A stretch of 6,185 nt of DNA from Planctomycetota bacterium (GTDB taxonomy: Bacteria > Planctomycetota > Planctomycetia > Pirellulales > UBA7805), in the NCBI GenBank assembly GCA_030605285.1, contig JAUWIQ010000128.1:1-6185 (forward strand). Reading direction: 5' to 3'. Below the pieces are notes generated by a model, which did not search any database, was not told where the DNA came from, and saw only the letters and a program-made list of their open reading frames with translations. Positions 1 to 5,524 of this stretch are shown here, piece by piece. The translations under genes were made by a program, and so were the position numbers. Within the stretch, counting starts at the first letter, position 1. Each line of letters opens with the position of its first letter.

Positions 1-702
1 CATTTCTACCGGTTGCTTGAGGTGAGGCCCCGTAATCGTACCACCACCGCCACCGCCGCCGACGTAGATCCAATTATCTTTCCCCCAACGTGGATTGTTG
101 ATCGCCCGCTCGAGTACACTGACATTAAAACCGGTAAAAAGCGTTTCACGAAAGTCGCACTCACCATCCCCATCGTTGTCTGCAAGATAGACAATATCGG
201 GCGCGGCAACGGCAATTACGCCGTTGCGGACCGGGACGATTCCATAACAGGGATCCAGGTCATCCGCCCAGATGCTCGCCTCATCCATCACACCATCTCC
301 ATCGGTATCCCGGAGTAATTTCACCGCACCGCGCTGAAAATTTTTAGCTTTTTCAATATTCTCCTTCGAGGCGGGAATCCGCCGTACCTTGGTATCCAGC
401 TCGCCGGTCTTGTTGAGTTCAACAACATCGAGATATCCCTCGTAGTTGTAGCCGTGCAACTCGGCGACAAATAAGTTGCCCTTTTCATCAAAAGCTGTGC
501 AGACCGGTTCAGTCACGAGTGGCTCTGAGGCGACCAATTCCAAACGCAAATCCTCTGGGACTTGGAAATGCGTGGCACTTTCGGCGGGCGTCAACGGGCG
601 CGGCGTATCGACCGCTTTCTCGACAATCTTGCCGGCTCCCGCCGGAGAGACAAAGAGTCCAAGGGCAATAAACAAAGCGAAACGACAAACAAGGGGTTTC
701 AT
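1..702 (-). CDS. PVC-type membrane-bound dehydrogenase-like secreted protein, N-terminal part
   Basis: This gene starts at 702 and leaves the window at its left edge, so only the first 234 codons are seen and no stop is present. Residues 1-23 look like a Sec signal peptide: Lys2 and Arg7, a hydrophobic stretch ALFIALGLFV, and an AGA|G cleavage site. From about residue 46 the protein matches the start of the planctomycete 'putative membrane-bound dehydrogenase' family (TIGR02604-like): FQVPEDLRLELVASEPLV, then FDEKGNLFVAEL. Two acidic calcium-loop-like motifs follow, DTDGDGVMDE (132-141) and DNDGDGECDF (175-184), then NNPRWGKDNWIYV and a run of seven glycines. In this family the N-terminal part is expected to be a beta-propeller, and full-length members often carry HEAT-like repeats and a C-terminal c-type haem CxxCH segment. 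Those parts lie outside the window, so haem binding is not shown here. The substrate is unknown. The start is supported by AGGAA nine bases upstream. Family assignment is fairly sure; function is not. Confidence 0.8.
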   Translation of the reverse strand, partial: MKPLVCRFALFIALGLFVSPAGAGKIVEKAVDTPRPLTPAESATHFQVPEDLRLELVASEPLVTEPVCTAFDEKGNLFVAELHGYNYEGYLDVVELNKTGELDTKVRRIPASKENIEKAKNFQRGAVKLLRDTDGDGVMDEASIWADDLDPCYGIVPVRNGVIAVAAPDIVYLADNDGDGECDFRETLFTGFNVSVLERAINNPRWGKDNWIYVGGGGGGGTITGPHLKQPVEM

Positions 703-711
703 GAACTTGCT

Positions 712-716
712 TTCCT
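712..716 (-). promoter_or_regulatory. Shine-Dalgarno site of the dehydrogenase-like gene
   Basis: AGGAA on the minus strand lies nine bases before the ATG at 702. It supports that start, which also places a good signal peptide at the protein N-terminus. Confidence 0.5.
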
Positions 717-793
717 TCGGTTTCAGAGGGCCCGGACCAGGCAAAACAACTCTCCGGTACCACAGGCACTAAGGGGTGGGATCGCTACGATTT

Positions 794-822
794 ATGATAG
801 ACCATCGTGCTAATTATTCCAA
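794..822 (-). promoter_or_regulatory. Candidate sigma70-type promoter of the dehydrogenase-like gene
   Basis: On the minus strand TTGGAA (817-822) is followed after exactly 17 bases by TATCAT (794-799). The -35 matches TTGACA at four of six positions, and the -10 matches TATAAT at five of six. The implied transcript would begin near 787, giving a leader of about 85 bases before the ATG at 702. This fits a gene lying 358 bases beyond pyrK, too far for simple coupling. The evidence is hexamer matching only. Confidence 0.35.
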
Positions 823-1060
823 GATCCGGCGGCGTGCAGCCAATCAAGTCTCGTCAAAAAGCCCCTTGAGGGCGTGTCGGCCTCTCTCCTCAGCGCGATC
901 GTGGAAGCGGATGGGATACACTTGCCAACTTCCGCTGCCTTGAGAAACCGCGGCACCCCTTTGCTCTGTTCCACAGGGGGGCGGATCGAGCTCTCACGAG
1001 ATGGCGGGATGAAGACGGGGCCGAAGCTTGGCAAGGCTGAGAGAATTGACCTGTGAAAAC

Positions 1061-1933
1061 TCACCAGAGGATTTTCTCGGCAGCAAACACCGGCCCCTCC
1101 ACACAGGTGCGTTGGTAATCCCAGTGCCCCTCTTCGGTACGTACCTTAGCAACGCAGCTATAGCAAATACCGATTCCACAGGCCATCGGGGTCTCCAATG
1201 AAACCTGACATGCGATGCCCGCCTCGGCAGCCAGTTTGGCGGTCGCCTCCATCATCGGCTCCGGACCACAGCAAACGATTCGAGCGGCCTGGCCATCTGA
1301 GGATAACAACTCCCCCAGAACCTCGGTCACCAGCCCGGAGTGCCCACACGATCCGTCGTCGGTGCTGACTCTCACATCAACACCCATTTGCTCAAATCGC
1401 TCAACATCGGCCAGATAGTCCTTACTGCGGGCGCCGTAACAGAGTGTCACCCGCTCGGCGCGAGGCACTTCGCGCGGCGGATCCCCGTAGCGTCGATGTC
1501 CCAGATACTCCTGCGCCAGCGCCGGAAAAGGTGTCTGGCCGATCCCCCCGGCAACCATCACCAGATGCCTTGTAGGCTGCGGGAGAAAGCCGTTGCCAAG
1601 CGGCCCCCACAACTCGAGCTGCCCCCCGGGATCGAATTGGGCCAGATGGGAAGTCATCTTTCCCAACACCAGATAGACAAGGTCCAGGCCAACGGCCGCA
1701 CCCGACTCGTCGAGTACCGTATCGTAGAGTGCCAGCGGCCGACCCAAAAGAGGATCGTCGCAACCCGCCAATCGCAGCATCACAAACTGTCCCGGCGTGA
1801 TTCTCGCAGCAATTTCAGGGCACTGAAATCGGACCCGATACGTCGCTTTTGCAAGACGGACATTTTCCATGACCACGGCGCGGCACTGCTGGGCATGATC
1901 GGCATAATATTGAGCACGCAGCGGGTTGCTCAT
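1061..1933 (-). CDS. pyrK: Dihydroorotate dehydrogenase electron-transfer subunit (PyrK-like)
   Basis: PyrK carries FAD and a [2Fe-2S] cluster and passes electrons from dihydroorotate, oxidised by PyrD type 1B, to NAD+ in pyrimidine synthesis. The 290-residue protein shows the family order. First comes a ferredoxin-reductase-like FAD barrel with RPLALY (65-70) and GPLGNGF (110-116). Next is the NAD-binding half with AGGIGQTPF (128-136) and the CCGPEPMMEA segment (221-230). Last is the C-terminal iron-sulphur motif with Cys252, Cys257, Cys260 and Cys277 in MACGIGICYSC...RTCVEGPVF. It is somewhat longer than usual PyrK (about 250-270), mainly from roughly 17 extra N-terminal residues. The ATG overlaps the rluB stop as ATGA and has a strong Shine-Dalgarno, so the start is well supported. 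No pyrD is in this window. A related flavin/iron-sulphur reductase, such as a sulfhydrogenase gamma-type subunit, is the alternative, but the C-terminal motif favours PyrK. Confidence 0.88.
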   Translation of the reverse strand: MSNPLRAQYYADHAQQCRAVVMENVRLAKATYRVRFQCPEIAARITPGQFVMLRLAGCDDPLLGRPLALYDTVLDESGAAVGLDLVYLVLGKMTSHLAQFDPGGQLELWGPLGNGFLPQPTRHLVMVAGGIGQTPFPALAQEYLGHRRYGDPPREVPRAERVTLCYGARSKDYLADVERFEQMGVDVRVSTDDGSCGHSGLVTEVLGELLSSDGQAARIVCCGPEPMMEATAKLAAEAGIACQVSLETPMACGIGICYSCVAKVRTEEGHWDYQRTCVEGPVFAAEKILW

Positions 1934-2820
1934 CGATTCCTCCGACCACTACCAGCACGGCGACTCGCCACCCGAGGTTTTTTAGGCGTTGGGGAAGTTG
2001 GCAATTCAAGAGTCGCCACGCCCTGCAACGCGGCAATCTCCAATCGCGTTAGCGGTCGCACGGCACCCAACGGAAGTCGCCCGAGTTTCAGAGGCCCTAT
2101 CGCAACTCGCCGGAGCCGCTGTACCTTATGCCCCACTGCGGCAAGGATGCGACGAATTTCTCGATTTTTTCCTTCGCGCAGGACCATTTCTAGAATGGTA
2201 CTCTGTTTCTGTGTGCGCTTGACACGCAACGCTGCCACCGCCACTTCGGCTTCGGCCAGTCGCACGCCACGACATAATTGATCGAGTACCTTCTTCTCCG
2301 GAACTCCCGCAACCTGTACCTGATACGTTTTTTCCACGCCATATCGCGGATGTGCCAGACGGTGAGCCAGTTCCCCATCGTTGGTGAGCAACATCAACCC
2401 CTCGCTCTCCAGGTCCAGACGACCCACCGTAAAGAGACGGGCATCCTCTCCAGGAACCATATCGACCACGCGAGGCCGACCTGCGGGATCGCGATCGGTC
2501 GAGACAACACCCCGGGGCTTGTTGATCAGATAATAAGTAAGTTTCGGCGCGGCGAGCGGCACCCCATCGACGCGAATCTTCTCGGAACTCACATCCACTC
2601 TCGTCCCCAGGGTGGTGACCGCCTTCCCATCGATTTCACCCCGACCTTCCAAAATGAGTTGTTCACATTGTCTTCGGCTGGCAATCCCGGCAGCAGCGAG
2701 TACTTTTTGCAGCCGTTGGGGACCGGTCGCTAGGCGCTGGGAGTTCTGTTTCCCCGCTCGCTTGCTGCGACTACTTTTCCGCGGGGGAGATACAGATCGT
2801 TTTGACTTAGTCCGACTCAT
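1930..2820 (-). CDS. rluB: 23S rRNA pseudouridine synthase, RluB/RsuA family
   Basis: This enzyme converts a specific uridine of ribosomal RNA to pseudouridine; RluB acts at the position equivalent to E. coli 23S U2605. The 296-residue protein has a strongly basic N-terminal tail (residues 1-33, rich in Lys, Arg and Ser). An S4 RNA-binding domain follows at about 35-86, with LQKVLAAAGIASRR and an EIDGKAV segment. The catalytic domain contains NKPRGVVST (100-108) and the signature GRLDLESEGLMLLTNDG (133-149), with Asp136 as the catalytic aspartate. KNREIRR (218-224) and RLRRVAIGPLKLG (235-247) complete the family pattern. The C-terminal tail is again basic. The ATG is the first possible start after an in-frame TAA. 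Its Shine-Dalgarno is weak (GAG, eight bases upstream). pyrK overlaps its stop. The family is certain; choosing RluB over RluE, RluF or RsuA rests on overall resemblance, so the target uridine is inferred. Confidence 0.9.
   Translation of the reverse strand: MSRTKSKRSVSPPRKSSRSKRAGKQNSQRLATGPQRLQKVLAAAGIASRRQCEQLILEGRGEIDGKAVTTLGTRVDVSSEKIRVDGVPLAAPKLTYYLINKPRGVVSTDRDPAGRPRVVDMVPGEDARLFTVGRLDLESEGLMLLTNDGELAHRLAHPRYGVEKTYQVQVAGVPEKKVLDQLCRGVRLAEAEVAVAALRVKRTQKQSTILEMVLREGKNREIRRILAAVGHKVQRLRRVAIGPLKLGRLPLGAVRPLTRLEIAALQGVATLELPTSPTPKKPRVASRRAGSGRRNR
1938..1943 (-). promoter_or_regulatory. Strong Shine-Dalgarno of pyrK inside the end of rluB
   Basis: GGAGGA on the minus strand ends four bases before the pyrK ATG and lies within the last codons of rluB. 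Together with the ATGA stop/start overlap it indicates that pyrK translation is coupled to rluB on one transcript. It is the best ribosome binding site in the window. Confidence 0.8.
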
Positions 2821-2860
2821 TGCGTTTTCTCGTTAGTCTTAAGCGCACTCGTTAGCCACC

Positions 2861-2889
2861 ATCATAGACAACCGCCGAGTCGCTTCCCA
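2861..2889 (-). promoter_or_regulatory. Candidate promoter of the rluB-pyrK pair
   Basis: On the minus strand TATGAT (2861-2866) matches the -10 consensus at five of six positions. A weak -35, TGGGAA (2884-2889), lies 17 bases upstream and matches three of six. The implied transcript begins near 2854, about 34 bases before the rluB ATG. The -35 is poor, so confidence is low. Confidence 0.28.
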
Positions 2890-2956
2890 GCCTGCCGTGA
2901 AAGCGGGAGTCATTCCGTCATGACGCAACTGCCAGGCAGAGCACAATCAGCAGACC

Positions 2957-2984
2957 GCCTAAGAGAGCGGCTCTCGGCGTAGGC
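2957..2984 (-). terminator. Two-step hairpin after the DUF1571 gene, possible 3' end structure
   Basis: About 44 bases past the DUF1571 stop, an outer stem of GCCTA (2957-2961) and TAGGC (2980-2984) encloses an inner stem of GAGAG (2963-2967) and CTCTC (2971-2975) with a three-base loop and a small asymmetric internal loop. No T-tract follows on either strand, so this is not a classical Rho-independent terminator. It could protect an mRNA end or be chance. Confidence 0.25.
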
Positions 2985-3027
2985 CCGAAACCGTAAGACT
3001 CGCGAATGGACGGTTCAGAGAATCGAC

Positions 3028-3996
3028 TCAATCCTCGTCGGGCGGAAAGGCCAGACTGGACTGCGTCAGCGAACCTTCCTCGGCCAAGTAAAATCTGTAG
3101 GCAGGATTCTGCCGATCAAAATCTTGGTCCGACAACCCGACATTCACCTGCAGATCCAGAAATGTGTACTCCTCCATGAGTCGAGGCGGTCCACCGGATT
3201 CTCTGGGCCACGTATATGCCGCAAAGCGAATCGGTAGTTTTGTCTCGTCGTCAAGAAAGATCCGCGCGATGTGAAATTTCAGATATTCTCGTCGCACGGG
3301 AAAGGTGACCTGAATACACTGACAAGAACGGCCTTCAATCTTCGCACCCTCGAGAAACCGTACCTGACATTCTCGCCGCTCCTGGTCGGCCTCCATGGCC
3401 AGCTCGGCCTCATCCATCAGGCGTGCAATGATGCTCCCGATGCCAATCTCCGTGATCGGGTAGTGTCGGCCCCGCATCGCCCGCTTACTGTCGGGTTTCA
3501 TCGCCAGCGTGATATCTTGGAGATTATTGTCCCCCCCATTCCTTGCAATCATGTCGCCATTATTTTCATCGCTTACATACAGAACTTCACGACCCTTCAC
3601 TCTGGATGGCAATAGAAAATGCAGGTAAACAGAAAAAGGCTGGAGAAGATGATCCTCATCCCATTGCGCGCGGCGAACTTTGAGGTGGGCGACTTCATGG
3701 TACTTGAGTCGCCCTTTGATCCGCTCCCGCATGACGAGATTGCAGGTGTAGTCCTGCACACTGCGGTCTATGAATTCAGCGGTCTCGCGGGCAAGCCGTA
3801 CTGCCGGTGCCAACGGATGCAGCGATTCGGGAGCATTTTCTTCTGCCGATGTCACTTTAAGCGACTCACGCTCCACCGGCAGACCTTTTGCAGCCGGATC
3901 CGTTTGCGCTGCGAGCTCGCTGATCGGAGCGAGAATAAGCAGGCACCCAAGTAGGATGACGTTGATCGCTCCACGATATTTTGTTCGTGTCCACAT
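3028..3996 (-). CDS. Secreted DUF1571 family protein of unknown function
   Basis: The 322-residue product has a signal peptide: basic residues Arg4, Lys6 and Arg8, a hydrophobic core INVILLGCLLILAPI, and probable cleavage at LAA|Q near residue 30. A low-complexity linker of about 35 residues follows. The rest matches DUF1571, a family found mainly in Planctomycetes, with DYTC (82-85), RERIKG (90-95), PFSVYLHFL (120-128), KGREVLYV (134-141), RHYPITEIGIGSII (177-190), EEYTF (275-279) and a C-terminal NVGLSDQDFDRQNPAYRFY (285-303). Mature cysteines are 85, 210, 225 and 227. No catalytic motif is recognised. An exported, possibly lipid- or ligand-binding role can be guessed from general resemblance to LolA-like folds, but this is not shown. 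An in-frame GTG at 4113 would add 39 residues. I prefer the ATG at 3996 because it has GGAG eight bases upstream and places the signal peptide at the N-terminus. Confidence 0.85.
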   Translation of the reverse strand: MWTRTKYRGAINVILLGCLLILAPISELAAQTDPAAKGLPVERESLKVTSAEENAPESLHPLAPAVRLARETAEFIDRSVQDYTCNLVMRERIKGRLKYHEVAHLKVRRAQWDEDHLLQPFSVYLHFLLPSRVKGREVLYVSDENNGDMIARNGGDNNLQDITLAMKPDSKRAMRGRHYPITEIGIGSIIARLMDEAELAMEADQERRECQVRFLEGAKIEGRSCQCIQVTFPVRREYLKFHIARIFLDDETKLPIRFAAYTWPRESGGPPRLMEEYTFLDLQVNVGLSDQDFDRQNPAYRFYLAEEGSLTQSSLAFPPDED

Positions 3997-4004
3997 TCGT
4001 ATTT

Positions 4005-4008
4005 CTCC
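4005..4008 (-). promoter_or_regulatory. Shine-Dalgarno that decides the DUF1571 start
   Basis: GGAG on the minus strand lies eight bases before the ATG at 3996. The upstream in-frame GTG at 4113 has no comparable site, so the shorter protein beginning with the signal peptide is favoured. Confidence 0.6.
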
Positions 4009-4217
4009 AAACCGTCCGGCGAGACGGGCGATCTGAGCCAGTGGACCGACAAACCGTGAATTCGGCCCCCCAGATAGAATCGCTGACCCCACAAAAAAAA
4101 CAAGTAAAATCACAAAAAGTCTGATTTCCGGGCTGCATCTCCAACTCGATCGATGCCTGTTGTATCAGTCGGGTAAGCCTTGGGGACTCCCGTAGAGGCA
4201 CCCCAGGAGAATAGTGC

Positions 4218-4247
4218 ATTATAGACAAGGGACTCGAGGAAGGTCTC
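4218..4247 (-). promoter_or_regulatory. Candidate promoter of the DUF1571 gene
   Basis: A perfect TATAAT lies at 4218-4223 on the minus strand. The best -35, GAGACC (4242-4247) at 18-base spacing, matches only three of six positions. The implied start near 4211 leaves a leader of about 215 bases before the ATG at 3996, which is long. No better candidate was seen nearer the gene. Confidence 0.33.
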
Positions 4248-4392
4248 GATTTCCCTCAGCGGGCTCAAAAGGCATCTTCCAACCGACGATTATTCGCAGC
4301 AGGGTAAATTCGGCCCGCGATTTCTCCGCGCCAACAGACTTGCTGGCATTTTTGCCAAGTTGCCCACGTTTTTAAACCAGGCCTCGCCTCAA

Positions 4393-5364
4393 TCAAGGCA
4401 GCGACTTTGACCAATCCAGGGCCACATTGAGCGCACAGGCAGAATGGGTCAGGGCACCGACACTAATCCGGTCGATTCCCGTTGCCGCAATCTCAGACAC
4501 GTTCGCAAGATTCACCCCCCCCGAGGCCTCCAGCATTACCTGATCATTGACATCATCTCGCAAAGCAACTGCCTGACGCAATTGATCGATCGACATGTTG
4601 TCAAGCAGAATGATATCGGGAGCGGCGGGCAGTAACTCGGAAAGCTGGTCCAAGGATTCGACTTCGATTTCGATGACCATTTCATTAACAGCCAGCCTAG
4701 GATTTGCGACCATAAACTCGCGAACTTTTTCAACGGCCACGACTGGGCCACACCGTGGGCTGGTGTTTTCGGACACTCCAAGGATATCCGGAGTCCTTAC
4801 TTCCTGGCGTGCAGCACTGGCCAGATGATTGTCTTTGATCAGAATCGCATCGAAGAGGCCTGTGCGATGATTGTGCCCACCACCACAACGGACAGCGTAC
4901 TTCTCCAAGCGCCGCCAACCTGGAGTCGTCTTGCGGGTATCGTATATTTCCGCGTGCGAATCAGCAGTCAGATCGACATACTGGCGGGTCAGGGTGGCAA
5001 TCCCTGAGAGCTTGCCGAGTAGATTCAGAATAATACGTTCTGTCGTGAGAATATCCCGCGTCGACCCCGCAAGAGAGGCCAACGGTTGCCCAGAAACCAC
5101 CGCATCACCATCTTGGACATGGGGCGACCAGACGATATCGGTCGCCATTTCTTGCAGCGCCAACTGAGAGGCCAACAATCCCGCAACCACGCCCTGCTCT
5201 CTGGCAACAACTGTCGCCACATCGGTCGCTTCGGCAGAGATCAGGGAGAGACTCGTCCAATCTTGGCCACGATCGAGATCTTCGCGCACGGCCAACCGTA
5301 CAATCTGTCGGCAATCCTCTTGGACCAAATCCGTCCAATCCAGTTGTTGAAAATCTCTCGGCAT
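4393..5364 (-). CDS. nadC: Nicotinate-nucleotide pyrophosphorylase (quinolinate phosphoribosyltransferase)
   Basis: NadC makes nicotinate mononucleotide, CO2 and pyrophosphate from quinolinate and PRPP, the last quinolinate-using step of de novo NAD synthesis in the cytoplasm. The 323-residue protein shows [12 protein letters not shown] (27-38), [16 protein letters not shown] (109-124), the PRPP/quinolinate-site segment [10 protein letters not shown] (142-151), RCGGGHNHR (159-167), DAILIKDNH (172-180), EIEVESLDQ (232-240), ILLDNMS (252-258), LEASGGV (278-284) and [14 protein letters not shown] (296-309). It is longer than the usual 280-300 residues, partly from about 15-20 extra residues after KDNH (roughly 185-205). 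The frame stays open to an ATG at 5526, which would add 54 residues. I chose 5364 because GGAGA precedes it at normal spacing and the family normally starts close to this point. nadA and nadB are not in the window. uvrB is divergent. Confidence 0.95.
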   Translation of the reverse strand: MPRDFQQLDWTDLVQEDCRQIVRLAVREDLDRGQDWTSLSLISAEATDVATVVAREQGVVAGLLASQLALQEMATDIVWSPHVQDGDAVVSGQPLASLAGSTRDILTTERIILNLLGKLSGIATLTRQYVDLTADSHAEIYDTRKTTPGWRRLEKYAVRCGGGHNHRTGLFDAILIKDNHLASAARQEVRTPDILGVSENTSPRCGPVVAVEKVREFMVANPRLAVNEMVIEIEVESLDQLSELLPAAPDIILLDNMSIDQLRQAVALRDDVNDQVMLEASGGVNLANVSEIAATGIDRISVGALTHSACALNVALDWSKSLP

Positions 5365-5368
5365 GATC

Positions 5369-5373
5369 TCTCC
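5369..5373 (-). promoter_or_regulatory. Shine-Dalgarno that decides the nadC start
   Basis: GGAGA on the minus strand ends four bases before the ATG at 5364. It argues for the 323-residue protein over the 377-residue reading that would begin at 5526 and overlap the uvrB start codon. Confidence 0.65.
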
Positions 5374-5455
5374 ATCATACCTGATGGACACCTCCAACGG
5401 ACCTGGATCGGACTTCGTTCCCTTGGTCGTGGTCAGAATTGAGCCGACTCGCGGC

Positions 5456-5485
5456 TTGGCGTTGCCCGTACGATTCGGCAATAAT
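5456..5485 (+). promoter_or_regulatory. Candidate uvrB promoter
   Basis: TTGGCG (5456-5461) and AATAAT (5480-5485), spaced by 18 bases, match the sigma70 consensus at four and five of six positions. The implied start near 5492 gives a leader of about 33 bases. The -10 lies in a small inverted repeat CGGCA-ATAA-TGCCG (5476-5489). I found no LexA box of the E. coli (CTGT-N8-ACAG) or Bacillus (GAAC-N4-GTTC) kind, so SOS control is not indicated. No convincing promoter for nadC was found in the same gap. Confidence 0.33.
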
Positions 5486-5524
5486 GCCGATGCACCCGAT
5501 TCGAAGTTCGCGGAAATCCAATCC

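Larger units (their letters stand above)
703..1060. other. Intergenic region between pyrK and the dehydrogenase-like gene
   Basis: These 358 bases lie between the stop of pyrK and the start of the next minus-strand gene. They hold the candidate promoter and Shine-Dalgarno site described separately. I see no intrinsic terminator: the best inverted repeat, AGCGGA/TCCGCT near 906-937, is only six base pairs with a long loop and no T-tract. An 84-codon minus-strand frame beginning with a GTG that overlaps the pyrK stop covers most of the region. It has no recognisable similarity and no nearby Shine-Dalgarno, so I do not annotate it as a gene (see findings). Confidence 0.5.
3997..4392. other. Intergenic region between nadC and the DUF1571 gene
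   Basis: These 396 bases hold the candidate DUF1571 promoter, its long leader and the Shine-Dalgarno site. Within the leader, an AT-rich stem AAATCA (4107-4112) with TGATTT (4122-4127) precedes a run of eight T on the minus strand (4093-4100). Past the nadC stop there is a short TGGCA/TGCCA hairpin with an AAAA loop near 4346-4359, without a T-tract. I see no gene, tRNA, repeat array or recognised riboswitch here. Confidence 0.5.

Noticed and set aside
1340..2281. 313-codon open frame on the plus strand, opposite pyrK and rluB
   Set aside because: It lies antisense to two confidently identified genes, and its translation is arginine- and proline-rich with no recognisable domain. It is a shadow of GC-biased codons on the other strand.
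2916..2925. Perfect ten-base palindrome CGTCATGACG upstream of rluB
   Set aside because: It is short, does not extend further, and sits upstream of the candidate promoter with no second copy in the window, so it is within chance expectation.
3997..4113. 39-residue N-terminal extension of the DUF1571 protein from a GTG
   Set aside because: There is no ribosome binding site at the GTG, and the extension would bury the clear signal peptide inside the protein.
3866..4228. 120-codon minus-strand frame overlapping the start of the DUF1571 gene
   Set aside because: It would begin with a TTG inside the candidate promoter, lacks a Shine-Dalgarno, and overlaps the well-supported DUF1571 gene in another frame. 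Its cysteine cluster comes from the T-rich leader.
4346..4359. TGGCA/TGCCA hairpin after nadC as a terminator
   Set aside because: The stem has only five base pairs, and no T-tract follows in the nadC direction.
5365..5524. Possible LexA/SOS box upstream of uvrB
   Set aside because: No CTGT-N8-ACAG or GAAC-N4-GTTC site is present. A TTCGAA palindrome near 5500 lacks the required spacing.
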